The notes beneath the pieces were generated by a model, which did no database searches, was not told the origin of the DNA, and saw nothing but the letters and a program-made list of their open reading frames with translations. This document shows positions 33,555-43,781 of a stretch of DNA of 64,000 nt, in pieces. This DNA is from JAVBOW01 sp031550125. GTDB taxonomy: Bacteria > Bacteroidota > Bacteroidia > Bacteroidales > Rikenellaceae. Within the stretch, counting starts at the first letter, position 1. Each line of letters starts with the position of its first letter. Both the position numbers and the translations under genes were made by a program. The DNA is taken from positions 1 to 64,000 of the forward strand of contig JAVBOW010000006.1 of the NCBI GenBank assembly GCA_031550125.1. The letters are read 5' to 3'.

Positions 33555-34308
33555 GGTTCCGTGATATTAGTTCGTTAGCAAGGGCGAGATAGTTGTTCGT
33601 GCCGGCCGACGCGGCGTCGTGCAGAAGCACCGGCTTGCCGTAGCTGGGGGCTTCGCTCAGGCGGATGTTCCGCTGTATTACAGTTTCGAAAGCCATAGGT
33701 CCGAAATGCTCCCTCACCTCGTTCACCACCTGGTTCGAGAGCCTTGTGCGTGCGTACATCGTCAGCAGGAAACCCTCTATCTGGAGTTTGCGGTTGAGTT
33801 TTTCGCGTACCATCTTAACCGTGTTGAGTAGCTTGCCCAGCCCCTCGAGGGCGAAATACTCGCACTGCACGGGGATAAGCACCGAATCGGCGGCCACCAG
33901 CGCGTTTACAGTCACGAAACCCAGCGACGGCGAGCAGTCTATCAGTATGTAGTCGTACAGGCCGCGCAGCGGCTCGAGGACGTTCTTCATGCGGTGGTGG
34001 CCGTCTTTGATGACGGAAAGCTCCGTTTCGGCCCCCACGAGGTTGATATTGGACGGCAACACGTCCAGGTTGTTTATTTCGGCGCTGCGGAGGATCATTC
34101 CTTCGGCGCTGTCGCCTTCTATGAGGCATTCGTATATTCCGCGTCCGTTGATGTCGAATCCCAGGCCGGAAGTGGCGTTTGCCTGCGGGTCGGCGTCGGC
34201 CAAAAGCACCCTCTTCCCTGCCACGGCAAGGCTTGCGGCCAGGTTTATGGCCGTGGTGGTCTTGCCGACACCTCCTTTTTGATTCGCCAGCGCGATGATC
34301 TTACCCAT
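33541..34308 (-). CDS. parA: Chromosome partitioning ATPase ParA/Soj
   Basis: 255 residues from MGKIIALANQKGGVGKTT; the deviant Walker A (KGGVGKT) is at 10-16. The longer frame to 34347 crosses the promoter and is rejected. DxxP-type switch (DADPQAN) and DCSPSLG present. Works with ParB in origin segregation. Confidence 0.97.
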   Translation of the reverse strand: MGKIIALANQKGGVGKTTTAINLAASLAVAGKRVLLADADPQANATSGLGFDINGRGIYECLIEGDSAEGMILRSAEINNLDVLPSNINLVGAETELSVIKDGHHRMKNVLEPLRGLYDYILIDCSPSLGFVTVNALVAADSVLIPVQCEYFALEGLGKLLNTVKMVREKLNRKLQIEGFLLTMYARTRLSNQVVNEVREHFGPMAFETVIQRNIRLSEAPSYGKPVLLHDAASAGTNNYLALANELISRNHDKK

Positions 34309-34334
34309 TACAATCAGACTAATTCTTAATCGGA

Positions 34335-34342
34335 CAAAATTA
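34335..34342 (-). promoter_or_regulatory. -7 box of the parA operon
   Basis: TAATTTTG on the minus strand, 27 bases before the parA start at 34308; it supports that start. Confidence 0.55.
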
Positions 34343-34380
34343 GTCAAATTCTTTGAAGTCCTCCCATCTTAGGCCCGGAT

Positions 34381-34411
34381 TTTGTGAAAAGCCCCGAAAT
34401 AACTACATTTG
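34381..34411 (+). promoter_or_regulatory. Promoter of argF
   Basis: TTTG (34381-34384), exactly 19 bases, TACATTTG (34404-34411). Transcription would begin near 34417, so ATG 34432 is favoured over the TTG at 34423. Confidence 0.8.
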
Positions 34412-34431
34412 GAACGTAATACTTGTCCGAT

Positions 34432-35439
34432 ATGAATGAATTGCGAGGGCGCAGTTTTCTCGACTTGTTGGATTTCGCCCCCAACCATATTGAATACCTC
34501 CTTGACCTTGCCGCCAGGCTCAAGGCCGACAAACGGGCCGGCCGTGAGCGCAAGTTGCTCGAAGGCCGCAATATAGCCCTTATATTCGAGAAGGATTCCA
34601 CCCGCACGCGTTGCGCCTTCGAGGTTGCCGCCGCCGATCAGGGCGCGCGTACCACCTATATAGGTCCCACGGGTTCGCAAATGGGCAAAAAGGAGACGGT
34701 GAAAGATACGGCCAGGGTGTTGGGCCGCATGTACGACGCCATAGAGTACCGAGGCTACGGCCAGTGCGTGGCCGAGGAGCTGGCCGCATGGGCCGGCGTG
34801 CCTGTGTGGAACGGTTTGACGACCGAGTCGCACCCCACGCAGGTGTTGGCCGATTTTCTGACAATGCGCGAGCATGGCGGCAAGCCGCTCAGCGATATGA
34901 GTTTCTGTTTTATCGGCGACGCGCGTAACAACGTAGCCAATTCGCTTATGGAGGGCGCTGCGCTTATGGGGATGGATTTTCGTACTATCTCCCCCGCGGT
35001 TTGCGCGCCGGACGCCGCCCTTGCCGACCGTTGCCGGGCCGTCGCCGAGCGCACGGGCGGACGCATAACCCTCACCGAGGATATAGCCGAGGGTGTTGCC
35101 GGGTGCGACTTCATCTACACCGACGTGTGGGTGTCTATGGGCGAGCCTGCCGAGGAGTGGGACGTACGCATAGCCCTGCTGGCCCCTTACCAGGTGAACG
35201 CGGCGCTGATGAAAGCCTCGGGCAATCCCGATGTCCGGTTTATGCACTGCCTGCCCGCCTTCCATAACGACCGCACCGAGGTCTCGGCCCATATAAGGCG
35301 TCGTTTCGGGATATCCCAAATGGAGGTCACCGAAGAGGTTTTCGAATCGCCAGCCTCGATAGTGTTCGATCAGGCTGAGAATAAGTTGCACACAGTAAAA
35401 GCCCTTATGGCGGCCACCTTAGGAAAGGAAGATTACTAA
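34432..35439 (+). CDS. argF: Ornithine carbamoyltransferase
   Basis: 335 residues. Carbamoyl-phosphate motif STRTR, ESHPTQ, FMHCLPAFH (ornithine-binding Cys) and VFDQAENKLHTVKA are all present in the E. coli ArgF/ArgI style rather than that of the N-succinyl-ornithine enzymes of some Bacteroides. Makes citrulline. A catabolic (ArcB) role cannot be excluded, but no arcA or arcC lies nearby. Confidence 0.93.
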   Translation: MNELRGRSFLDLLDFAPNHIEYLLDLAARLKADKRAGRERKLLEGRNIALIFEKDSTRTRCAFEVAAADQGARTTYIGPTGSQMGKKETVKDTARVLGRMYDAIEYRGYGQCVAEELAAWAGVPVWNGLTTESHPTQVLADFLTMREHGGKPLSDMSFCFIGDARNNVANSLMEGAALMGMDFRTISPAVCAPDAALADRCRAVAERTGGRITLTEDIAEGVAGCDFIYTDVWVSMGEPAEEWDVRIALLAPYQVNAALMKASGNPDVRFMHCLPAFHNDRTEVSAHIRRRFGISQMEVTEEVFESPASIVFDQAENKLHTVKALMAATLGKEDY

Positions 35440-35453
35440 CCTTGTCATATAAA

Positions 35454-36284
35454 ATGGATAAAAAGAAGATTTACCCCAATTTAGGAGACCTTGCGGCCAT
35501 AATCGGCGTGTTTGCCGTCGTTTCGCTTGCCGGCGGGATATTGCTGGCTCCGTTGATGCTCGCAGGCGTTTCGAAAGAGCTGCTTTCATTCCTTTGCTCG
35601 TTGATTTTTATGCCTGTGACGATCTACACCATACTTTATATCCGTCGCGGGCGTACGGGACGGGGATGGGAACTCGACTTCGGCTTCTCGTTCAAGGCGG
35701 GCTGGGTTCCGGTGTTGCTGTGGGGCCTGGTGCTGATGGCCGCCATAACGACCGTCATCGAGCCGCTGCTGATGTTGTTTCCCCGTAGCTGGTTCGAATA
35801 TCTGAACGGCCTGATAGGTAAGGGAGCGTGGGCTTTTATGACCGTCGTCGTCCTGGCTCCTGTTTTCGAGGAGACGCTCTTCCGCGGCGTGGTGCAGACA
35901 TCGGCCGTCAGGCGAAACGGGCCTTTTGCCGGGATATTGATATCGTCGGCCGTCTTCGCCGTCATCCATTTCATCCCCATGCAAGTCATCAACGCGTTTT
36001 TCGCCGGCATCGTGCTGGGGTACATCTATTACAAGACCCGCTCGCTGGTTCCGGTGATTTTGCTGCACGCCGCCAATAATTTAGCCTCCTATGTGCTTAT
36101 GTCGTTCGACGACGGCTCCAACCCATTCGGGTCGTTGCGCGTGGCATTGGGCGACGACCGACTGTATTACGCCGTTTACGGCGCGTCGGCCCTGCTGGTG
36201 GTTTTCGGCGCTTTTTATATCTGGAAAGGATTGAAGGAAAAAGGCATTCCCGCGCCGCATTTGGATAATAAAGACGGCGATTAG
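35454..36284 (+). CDS. CPBP-family intramembrane metalloprotease
   Basis: 276 residues from the ATG at 35454. About seven hydrophobic segments; motif 1 FEETLFRG, motif 2 FAVIHF and motif 3 HAANNLAS supply the Glu/His residues of the CAAX-prenyl-protease-2/bacteriocin-processing family. Substrate unknown. Follows argF by 14 bases and is probably cotranscribed. Confidence 0.9.
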   Translation: MDKKKIYPNLGDLAAIIGVFAVVSLAGGILLAPLMLAGVSKELLSFLCSLIFMPVTIYTILYIRRGRTGRGWELDFGFSFKAGWVPVLLWGLVLMAAITTVIEPLLMLFPRSWFEYLNGLIGKGAWAFMTVVVLAPVFEETLFRGVVQTSAVRRNGPFAGILISSAVFAVIHFIPMQVINAFFAGIVLGYIYYKTRSLVPVILLHAANNLASYVLMSFDDGSNPFGSLRVALGDDRLYYAVYGASALLVVFGAFYIWKGLKEKGIPAPHLDNKDGD

Positions 36285-36306
36285 CCGTTTTCTTTAGAAA
36301 TTGTAT

Positions 36307-36314
36307 TAAATTTG
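36307..36314 (+). promoter_or_regulatory. -7 box of the SurA/OstA cluster
   Basis: TAAATTTG ends 8 bases before the ATG at 36323, giving a very short leader. Confidence 0.5.
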
Positions 36315-36322
36315 CGATCCGG

Positions 36323-37177
36323 ATGCGTCGTAAATTACGGTTCTATATGGTATTTCTGCTCCCCGTGCTGTTTCTCGGCACGGGGTGCCGCGATTTTTCC
36401 ACTCCCTTTTGGGGCGACAAGTTGGTGGCCAGGGTGGGGGATAAGGAGCTTTACCAGTCTGAAATAGGGCTGTTGCTACCTCTGGGGACGACCCCGGAGG
36501 ACAGTTTGGCGTTGCTGGAGGCCTATGTGGACGTGTGGGTCAAAAAACAGCTCAAGATACAGGAGTCGGAGCGCCTTTTCGAGTCGAGCGTTCCCGAGAT
36601 CGACCGCATGGTAGAGGAGTACCGCGCCTCGCTGTTGGGCATGAGGCTCGACAACCACTACGCGTCAAAGAACACCGATACCACATTCACGGCCGCCGAA
36701 ATAGCCGGTTATTACGCAGATAACAGGAACGACTTTATTTTAGACCGCGACATAGTGAGGGGGAGGATAGTGAAATTCCCCGACAACTCGCGCCAGAAAG
36801 GCCGCCTGAGGGAACTCATACGCGGAAGCGGCGCGGAACAATACGGCGACTTCAAAGACATATGCCTGAAAAACGGTTTCGAAGTGAGGGAATACGATTC
36901 ATGGACTGATCTTTCCGATTTCCTGTCCGGCCTGCCCGCCTCCGGACGCGCCATAGGCGGCGGCGAGGTGCAGGAGCTGCACGGCAACGACGATATATGG
37001 CTCGTATATGTTTCCGATATGAAATCCAAAGGCGACGTACAACCGTTGGAGAGGGTGGAGGGGATGATAACTCGCATCCTGGCCAACCGACGCCGCTGCG
37101 AAACCATCCGCTCCTATGAAGACAGCCTCTACCGGGCGGCGATAGCCAATAAATCGATAGTAATAAAAACAGAATAA
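36323..37177 (+). CDS. SurA-like periplasmic lipoprotein
   Basis: 284 residues with a lipobox GTGC (Cys22). A SurA N-terminal-type helical region (ARVGDKELYQSEI) leads to a long helical body without a recognisable PPIase core. First of a run of envelope biogenesis genes; its stop overlaps the surA start (TAATG). Likely a chaperone partner for outer-membrane proteins. Confidence 0.85.
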   Translation: MRRKLRFYMVFLLPVLFLGTGCRDFSTPFWGDKLVARVGDKELYQSEIGLLLPLGTTPEDSLALLEAYVDVWVKKQLKIQESERLFESSVPEIDRMVEEYRASLLGMRLDNHYASKNTDTTFTAAEIAGYYADNRNDFILDRDIVRGRIVKFPDNSRQKGRLRELIRGSGAEQYGDFKDICLKNGFEVREYDSWTDLSDFLSGLPASGRAIGGGEVQELHGNDDIWLVYVSDMKSKGDVQPLERVEGMITRILANRRRCETIRSYEDSLYRAAIANKSIVIKTE

Positions 37178-38586
37178 TGGCCCTGATGAAAAAAACGGTC
37201 GCCCTGGCGCTGGCTCTGTGCGCCCTGATAAATTTAAAGGCTCAGGACGCTCCCCAGGGACGTTTCATTGCCGACCAGATAGTAGCCGTCGTAGGCGGAT
37301 CGGCTATCTTCTACTCCGAGATCAAAGAATACGCCGACCAACTGCAGCAGGATCGTCGCCAGAAGAACTACACGTCGGACCGCGACCCCGTAAACGAAGC
37401 GCTGGAAGGCCTGATGATACAGAAACTCCTTTACAACCAAGCCCTGGTGGACTCCGTGGAGGTGAATAAATCGGGTGTCGACCAGATGGTTGAGGAGAAC
37501 GTCAGGGAGATGATCCGCCAGAAAGGCTCTGTCGCCGCCCTCGAGGCGTTCTATAAAAAACCGGTCTACGAAATACGCGACGACCTGACCCGCCGCGTGA
37601 CAGAGGTACGCACTGCGCAAACCATGCAGAGCCAATTGGAGAGCAAAGTTGCCGTCACCCCCGGCGAGGTCAACCGTTTCTACCGCTCCTTCGGTAAGGA
37701 CAGCCTGCCGCTGGTCCCCGACCAGTATGTATATGCGCAGATAACCAAATTTCCCGCGTCGCTTGCGTTGGCCAAACAGCGCACGCGCGAGAGGATGATC
37801 GAATTCCGCGAGCGCATCCTCGCCGGAGCTCGCTTCGAGGTCCTCGCCCGCGCCTATTCGGTGGACGGGGCTTCGGCCATACGCGGCGGCGAGATGGATG
37901 CCATGCGCAAAGACCAGTTCGTCGCCCCCTTCGCCGAGGCCCTGGCGCGCCTCAAACCCGGGCAGGTGTCGGAAGTGGTGGAGACCGAATACGGATACCA
38001 CATCATACAACTGATAAGCAAGGACGGCGACCTCTACCGCTGCCGCCACATATTGCTACGCCCCACCTTCACCGTCGAGGAGCTGATGGCGACAACAAAT
38101 TCGCTCGACTCGCTGGCCCGCGTCATACGCGCCGGGGAGACGACGTTCGAGAAGGCCGCCGCCGAACATTCCGACGACAAGTACTCGAAACTCAACGGCG
38201 GCGTGGTAAGCAACCACGATATAATAGAGCATTACAACGCCTACGACGCCGGTCTTACCAGCACCCGATTCAAACGCGAGGATATAATGCCCGAAAAGGA
38301 CGCTCCGAAGATCATCGCCCTCAAACCCGGCGAAATATCGGCGGCATTCATGACCACCGACCTTAAAGGCAACGAACTCGGCAAGATAGTGAAACTGCTG
38401 AGCGTGATCCCCACCCACACGGCCAATATAAACGATGATTATCTCGACCTGGAGCGCATGGCCCTGCAGGCAAAGCAGGATAAGGAGTTCAACAAATGGC
38501 TCGACGATAAGATCGCGACCATGTACATCCGCATCGACCCTGCTTTCCATTCGGATCAGTTCGAGAATAAGAATTGGCTTAAGTAA
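37177..38586 (+). CDS. Periplasmic peptidyl-prolyl isomerase SurA-like
   Basis: 469 residues with a signal peptide (ATG at 37177 or 37186). N-terminal chaperone domain (IVAVVGGSAIFYSEI) and two parvulin PpiC domains (about 180-285 with GGEMDAM and ETEYGYHIIQL, and about 288-400 with CRHILLRP). Assists outer-membrane protein folding. The second module is the more divergent. Confidence 0.92.
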   Translation: MALMKKTVALALALCALINLKAQDAPQGRFIADQIVAVVGGSAIFYSEIKEYADQLQQDRRQKNYTSDRDPVNEALEGLMIQKLLYNQALVDSVEVNKSGVDQMVEENVREMIRQKGSVAALEAFYKKPVYEIRDDLTRRVTEVRTAQTMQSQLESKVAVTPGEVNRFYRSFGKDSLPLVPDQYVYAQITKFPASLALAKQRTRERMIEFRERILAGARFEVLARAYSVDGASAIRGGEMDAMRKDQFVAPFAEALARLKPGQVSEVVETEYGYHIIQLISKDGDLYRCRHILLRPTFTVEELMATTNSLDSLARVIRAGETTFEKAAAEHSDDKYSKLNGGVVSNHDIIEHYNAYDAGLTSTRFKREDIMPEKDAPKIIALKPGEISAAFMTTDLKGNELGKIVKLLSVIPTHTANINDDYLDLERMALQAKQDKEFNKWLDDKIATMYIRIDPAFHSDQFENKNWLK

Positions 38587-38610
38587 CGGCGTTTACGAAA
38601 TCCCGGCAAA

Positions 38611-41049
38611 ATGTACAGGAGGTTTTTAGCAGGTGCGATAGTTATCCTTGCGCTGTGGAGCGTCCTCGGCGCATCGGGCAGCCGTCTCGACCAACAGCCT
38701 CCCGTGACCATCCGCAACCGCCAATCGCCGGTAGCCCAGCCGCAATCCCAACCGCAGCCCGCAGCTAAACCTGCAGCTAAACCCTCGGCTCAACCCGCCC
38801 CGCCTGAAACTGCGCCCGCCACGGATAAACCTGTGCGCAGGGGTCTTCCCCTTGCCCCGGCTACAGCCACGGCTCCCGGCGGCGGTACGCGCCGCGTTGT
38901 CGATTTCGAGGCCGACGCCATGCAGTCACTCAAGATACCGGGGGAGGAGAACGCCCTGAGTTTGTCGGGCAAAGTAATATTCTACCATAACGGCGCTACG
39001 ATAACGTGCGACAGTGCGGTGCGTTATAGCGAGAAACGCATGGAGTGTTTCCGTAACGTGGTGATAAACAAGCAGACCACATATGTCTACGGCGACAGGG
39101 CCGACTACAACGGCGAAATAAACGTGGCCAACGTCTACGCCCCTATAATCAAGATAGTGGACCAGGACGCTGTGATGTACACCTACGAATTCTCTTTCAA
39201 CACCCAGAAAAGCATAGGGACATTCGGCGGCGGCGGGACGGCCAGACAGAAGGACAACCTTATGGAGTCGCACCGCGGCTATTATCATACCGACACCCGC
39301 ACGCTGGTGTGCGTGGACGCGGTGGAAATGCGCAACGACGATTACCGCATAAAATCCGACTCGCTCTCCTACAACATGGATACCGAGGTGGCCGAATTCT
39401 ATGTGCCGTCGCTGATATGGAACCGTAACGGCGAGATACTCAGCGCCGACCGCGGTAGTTATGACCGCCACGTCTCCACCTACCATTTCACCAGCGAGGC
39501 CTACGTTATAAATAAAGAGCAGGAATTGTGGGCCGACACCCTGCATTACAACAGTCTTACCGAGGATGCCGAGTTGCACCGAAACATCCAGATACGCGAC
39601 GAGGGCCACCACGTCATATCTTTCGGCGATTACGGCCTCTATTGGGGTAAACGGCAGGAGGCCATGCTCACGCTGGATCCGTCGGCGCTCAGCTTCGATC
39701 CGCAGCAGAGGGAGGATACGCTTTATGTGCGCTCCGATTCCATGTTCCTTTATACGGTCAACCGCCGTGACGCCGAGACGGTCAAGGAACTTTCCGAAGA
39801 GAACCGCGAGGCGTCGGAAGAGCTGATAGTCCCGCAGGCGAAGCAAAGCCACGTCGGCCACGAACATCATCCGGCCGATTCGCTCGCCGCAGGCTGCGAC
39901 AGCCTGCATGCGTCCGACCCGGGTCTGAGGCATGTGGAGCGTACCGTGGCGCTTGCGGATACCGTCGGCGAATTCAGGAGCGCCGCCGAAAACCTCGACA
40001 GCGGAGCTGGCGACAACCTAAGCCCCAAAGAGCGGCGGCGTATAGAAAGGGAACGCAAACGCCTGGAGGACGAAGCACGCAAAGCCCTTAAAAAGAGCCA
40101 GAAAGATGCGGCTAAAGGCAAACCTGCCGTGGAGGTGAGAACAACGCCTGCACCGGCGCACTCCGATTCCGTGGCCCGGACGGCCGCTCTGCGCGCCGAT
40201 TCGCTCGCCGCCGCAACCAGGGCCGACAGCCTGCTCAAAGCAAATAACAGGCAGATAGACTCGCTGCTTACGGAAGGAGAAACGGGCAAACAGGACTCCA
40301 TGGTACGCGTGGTGCGGGCTTACCGTAACGTCAAGATGTTCCGGACCGACTTCCAGGCGGTGTGCGATTCGCTGGTGGCCTTCTCGATGGACTCGACGGC
40401 CCACATGTATATCAATCCGGTGATGTGGAACGGGGCCAACCAGATAAAATCGGATGTGGTGGACATCTATTCCGCCAACCAACAGCTTACGAAAGCCGTC
40501 TTTACAGGGACTCCCATAATGAGTTCGGAGGCGGACAGCGAACATTACAACCAGATAAAGGGCAAGACGATAGAGGCGCTGTTCAGGGAGAATGAGATTT
40601 ACCGCGTAAACGTCGACGGCAACGGCCAGACGCTCTACTATATGAGCGAGGAGGACTCTCTGGGCAACGTAAGCCTTACCGGTTTCCTGGTGGTGGAGTG
40701 TGCCGTCATACGTTTCGATATAGCCAACCGCGAGGTGGAGGGCATAACGTGGATAACCCGGCCTGTTTTCTCCGTCTATCCGCTCGATAAGATCCCTGCC
40801 GACCAACCTCAGGAGCTTCCCGGCTTCGTATGGGAAGCCCACCGCAAACCTTCCAGGGAAGAGGTGTTCGGCCGCGCCATAAAATCCACCCGCAGGGAGG
40901 CCTACGAAAAGATGCCGAAACCGGAATTCCCGATAACGGACACGATACGCAAACACCTGGAAGAGATGGAGCGCATAGGCGCCTGGCGCGACCGCAACGA
41001 CGTGCTTACGCCGCAAACGCTGGAATTCATCCGTTCGTTGGGATATTAA
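38611..41049 (+). CDS. OstA-like LPS transport/organic-solvent-tolerance protein
   Basis: 812 residues: signal or anchor segment, Pro/Ala/Gln-rich linker (about 35-90), then OstA/LptA-type beta-jellyroll repeats (about 95-390 and again about 555-700), broken by a charged Ala/Asp/Lys-rich insertion (about 395-550). Probably part of the LPS bridge, acting with the LptD-like protein at 58132. Gene order SurA-OstA matches outer-membrane assembly. Confidence 0.87.
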   Translation: MYRRFLAGAIVILALWSVLGASGSRLDQQPPVTIRNRQSPVAQPQSQPQPAAKPAAKPSAQPAPPETAPATDKPVRRGLPLAPATATAPGGGTRRVVDFEADAMQSLKIPGEENALSLSGKVIFYHNGATITCDSAVRYSEKRMECFRNVVINKQTTYVYGDRADYNGEINVANVYAPIIKIVDQDAVMYTYEFSFNTQKSIGTFGGGGTARQKDNLMESHRGYYHTDTRTLVCVDAVEMRNDDYRIKSDSLSYNMDTEVAEFYVPSLIWNRNGEILSADRGSYDRHVSTYHFTSEAYVINKEQELWADTLHYNSLTEDAELHRNIQIRDEGHHVISFGDYGLYWGKRQEAMLTLDPSALSFDPQQREDTLYVRSDSMFLYTVNRRDAETVKELSEENREASEELIVPQAKQSHVGHEHHPADSLAAGCDSLHASDPGLRHVERTVALADTVGEFRSAAENLDSGAGDNLSPKERRRIERERKRLEDEARKALKKSQKDAAKGKPAVEVRTTPAPAHSDSVARTAALRADSLAAATRADSLLKANNRQIDSLLTEGETGKQDSMVRVVRAYRNVKMFRTDFQAVCDSLVAFSMDSTAHMYINPVMWNGANQIKSDVVDIYSANQQLTKAVFTGTPIMSSEADSEHYNQIKGKTIEALFRENEIYRVNVDGNGQTLYYMSEEDSLGNVSLTGFLVVECAVIRFDIANREVEGITWITRPVFSVYPLDKIPADQPQELPGFVWEAHRKPSREEVFGRAIKSTRREAYEKMPKPEFPITDTIRKHLEEMERIGAWRDRNDVLTPQTLEFIRSLGY

Positions 41050-41128
41050 AAGCGGGTAATTCTTATCTCCCGCCTCAGAAAGCGCCCTCGGACAACTTGG
41101 AAATAAAATTTTAATAAGTTTGCCGGAA

Positions 41129-41776
41129 GTGGCAAGGAAAACCTTCATACTCACTGTCTGTTTGCTGTGCGCCTCCGCCGCGGCGCGCGCCCTGTCGCCC
41201 GTCGAATACGGGGTGTCGGCCGGGGCGGGTTGGCGGAACATGGGCATGGATGGCACACGTGCGGGGATATATTCCCTGTCGGCCGATCCTCGGATGGGAT
41301 TCTTTTGCGGAATAGCCTCGCGCATCACCCTGCCTTGGTTCCATATACAGACGGAGATAAACTATGTCGCGGCCCGCTACCGCCTTACCGCCGCCCCGCC
41401 GCCAGGGCAGGGTGCGGCAAGCGCCTCCACCGTAAGGATGGGCTTCGTGGAAGCGCCTGTGTTGTTGGGGTATAAGGTGGGCTTCATACGCCTGCAGGCC
41501 GGGCCGGTCTTCAATCTTATGGCGGAAACGTCGGTGTCTGCGCCGCGCAGCGTTTCGGCGGGGCAGTCGCCTCCCGCACATATGGTGATGTGCCGTATGC
41601 CTGCCGTCGGATATGCCGCCGGAATAGCGGCCGACATATCGAACGTTAGCTTTACGCTCCGCTACGGCGGTCAATTCGCCGAACCCGTGCAGACCGTGGG
41701 CATAGGCGGGGAGCGCGGCGTGAATGTGAAAACCGCAATGCGCGCCTGGTCGCTGGGCGTGGGAATATATTTTTAG
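41129..41776 (+). CDS. PorT-like outer-membrane beta-barrel protein
   Basis: About 215 residues; a signal peptide (KTFILTVCLLCASAAARA) is followed by alternating strands and a C-terminal IYF. No ATG is available: GTG at 41129 or TTG at 41120. A TAAGTTTG box at 41115-41122 would favour the later start. Resembles small barrels of the PorT/OmpW size class. Function unknown. Confidence 0.72.
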   Translation: MARKTFILTVCLLCASAAARALSPVEYGVSAGAGWRNMGMDGTRAGIYSLSADPRMGFFCGIASRITLPWFHIQTEINYVAARYRLTAAPPPGQGAASASTVRMGFVEAPVLLGYKVGFIRLQAGPVFNLMAETSVSAPRSVSAGQSPPAHMVMCRMPAVGYAAGIAADISNVSFTLRYGGQFAEPVQTVGIGGERGVNVKTAMRAWSLGVGIYF

Positions 41777-41784
41777 CTGTACGA

Positions 41785-42738
41785 ATGACAGAGATAACCA
41801 TAACCCTCGAAGGGATAGACCCGTCCGAACTCTACGGGACTGCGGACGCCAACTGGACGCAAATAAGATCCTATTTTCCGAAATTACACGTGGTGGCCCG
41901 CGGCCACACCGTCAAAGTGTCCGGCAGCCAGGATGATGCGTCGGCTTTCGAGCGTAAGTTGAACGCTCTGACGGAGTATCGGGCCAAATACGGACACATA
42001 TCCAAAGAGGTGATAACTCAGATTTACGAAGGGGCGTCGGCGATGCCGGAACCTCCCGTGGACAAGGACGTCATACTCTATGGCAACGGCGGCAACATGG
42101 TCCGCGCCCGTACGGTGAATCAGCAGCGCCTCGTGCAGCTGTCGGAAGACCACGACCTGCTTTTCGCCGTAGGCCCGGCGGGTTCTGGCAAGACGTATAC
42201 AGCCATAGCCCTTGCCGTCAGGGCGCTGAAGAACAAAGAGGTCAAGCGCATCATACTCACCCGTCCGGCGGTAGAGGCGGGCGAGAAGCTCGGCTTCCTT
42301 CCCGGCGACATGAAGGATAAACTCGATCCCTACCTGCAGCCCCTCTACGATGCCCTGCACGATATGATCCCGCAGGCTAAACTCATCAAACTCGTGGAGG
42401 AGGGCGCGGTGCAGATAGCTCCGCTGGCTTATATGAGGGGTCGTACGCTGGACAACGCCTTCGTAATCCTCGACGAGGCGCAGAACACCACGCTGGCGCA
42501 GATAAAAATGTTCCTCACGCGCATGGGCCGCAGCGCCAAATTCATCGTGACGGGCGACGCGACGCAGATCGACCTGCCGCGCCGCTCCGACTCGGGCCTT
42601 GTGCCGGTGCTGGGCATGCTCGCAGGCATAGAGGGCATAGGCATAGTCGAGTTCGACAAACGCGACATAATCCGCCACCCGCTGGTAAAACATATAGTAC
42701 ACGCATTCGATAACCATAATACACCGGAAAATGAATAA
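41785..42738 (+). CDS. PhoH-family ATPase
   Basis: 317 residues. N-terminal KH-like part, then the PhoH ATPase with Walker A GPAGSGKT, RPAVEAGEKLGFLPGD, Walker B FVILDEAQN and TGDATQIDLP. Predicted ribonucleotide-dependent RNA helicase/ATPase. Overlaps purC by 8 bases. Confidence 0.95.
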   Translation: MTEITITLEGIDPSELYGTADANWTQIRSYFPKLHVVARGHTVKVSGSQDDASAFERKLNALTEYRAKYGHISKEVITQIYEGASAMPEPPVDKDVILYGNGGNMVRARTVNQQRLVQLSEDHDLLFAVGPAGSGKTYTAIALAVRALKNKEVKRIILTRPAVEAGEKLGFLPGDMKDKLDPYLQPLYDALHDMIPQAKLIKLVEEGAVQIAPLAYMRGRTLDNAFVILDEAQNTTLAQIKMFLTRMGRSAKFIVTGDATQIDLPRRSDSGLVPVLGMLAGIEGIGIVEFDKRDIIRHPLVKHIVHAFDNHNTPENE

Positions 42739-43684
42739 AGCAGTTACCGCAACCGACTTCCTCTTCGATGGTCAAAAGAGCCGCTACGTTGGGAAAGTAC
42801 GCGACGTCTACGATATCGACGGACGCCTTTTGGCTATGGTCGTTACGGATCGCATCTCGGCCTTCGACGTCGTGCTACCCAAAGGTATTCCCTGTAAAGG
42901 ACAGGTGCTTAATCAGATAGCCTCGCGCTTTCTGGACGCTACGGCAGACATATGCCCCAACTGGAAGATAGCCTCGCCCGATCCGATGGTTACGGTGGGG
43001 TACCGCTGCGATCCGTTTCCTGTGGAGATGGTAGTAAGGGGCTACCTTACGGGCAGCTCGTGGAGGGATTATAAGGCAGGCGCGCGGTCGATATGCGGGG
43101 TGACTCTCCCGGACGGCATGCGCGAACACGAGCGTTTCCCGCATCCTGTAATCACTCCGACCACCAAGGCCGAGTTGGGCCTGCACGACGAAAATATATC
43201 CCGCGAGCAGATAATAGCCCAGGGCCTTGTGAGCGAGGACGATTACGCGCAGCTGGAAAAATATACGCTGGCGCTGTTCGCCCGAGGCACGGAGATGGCC
43301 GCCAGGCAGGGGCTGATCCTTGTCGACACCAAGTATGAATTCGGTAAACTCGACGGAGAGATACGCCTCATAGACGAGATCCACACCCCGGACAGCTCCC
43401 GCTATTTCTATGCCGACGGCTACGAAGAACGTTTTGCCCGGGGCGAGCAGCAGCGCCAACTGTCCAAGGAGTTCGTCCGCGAATGGCTCATGGAGAACGG
43501 ATTCCAGGGCAGGGCGGGGGAGGCCGCGCCAGAAATGACCGACGCGTTTGTCAATAGCGTAACGGAACGTTATATAGAACTTTACGAGCATATCACCGGT
43601 GAGAAGTTCGTGTACGCCGATACTGCCGATATCCCCGGCCGCATAGAGAACAACACCAAAAACATGCTGGCCCGCTTGCTATAA
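42731..43684 (+). CDS. purC: Phosphoribosylaminoimidazole-succinocarboxamide synthase
   Basis: 317 residues, the longer Bacteroidetes/yeast-type form. GKVRDVYD, DRISAFD, PVEMVVRGYLTGSSW and VDTKYEFG are typical. Converts CAIR and aspartate to SAICAR in purine synthesis. Confidence 0.97.
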   Translation: MNKAVTATDFLFDGQKSRYVGKVRDVYDIDGRLLAMVVTDRISAFDVVLPKGIPCKGQVLNQIASRFLDATADICPNWKIASPDPMVTVGYRCDPFPVEMVVRGYLTGSSWRDYKAGARSICGVTLPDGMREHERFPHPVITPTTKAELGLHDENISREQIIAQGLVSEDDYAQLEKYTLALFARGTEMAARQGLILVDTKYEFGKLDGEIRLIDEIHTPDSSRYFYADGYEERFARGEQQRQLSKEFVREWLMENGFQGRAGEAAPEMTDAFVNSVTERYIELYEHITGEKFVYADTADIPGRIENNTKNMLARLL

Positions 43685-43781
43685 CCGGAAAATTTGTTTA
43701 ATTTTACGAATGGGTCGGCGCAGCAGGCGTCAGCCTGCCGGGTCTCGCGACGAACGCCGGTAAACTTTAAAAACAACGATT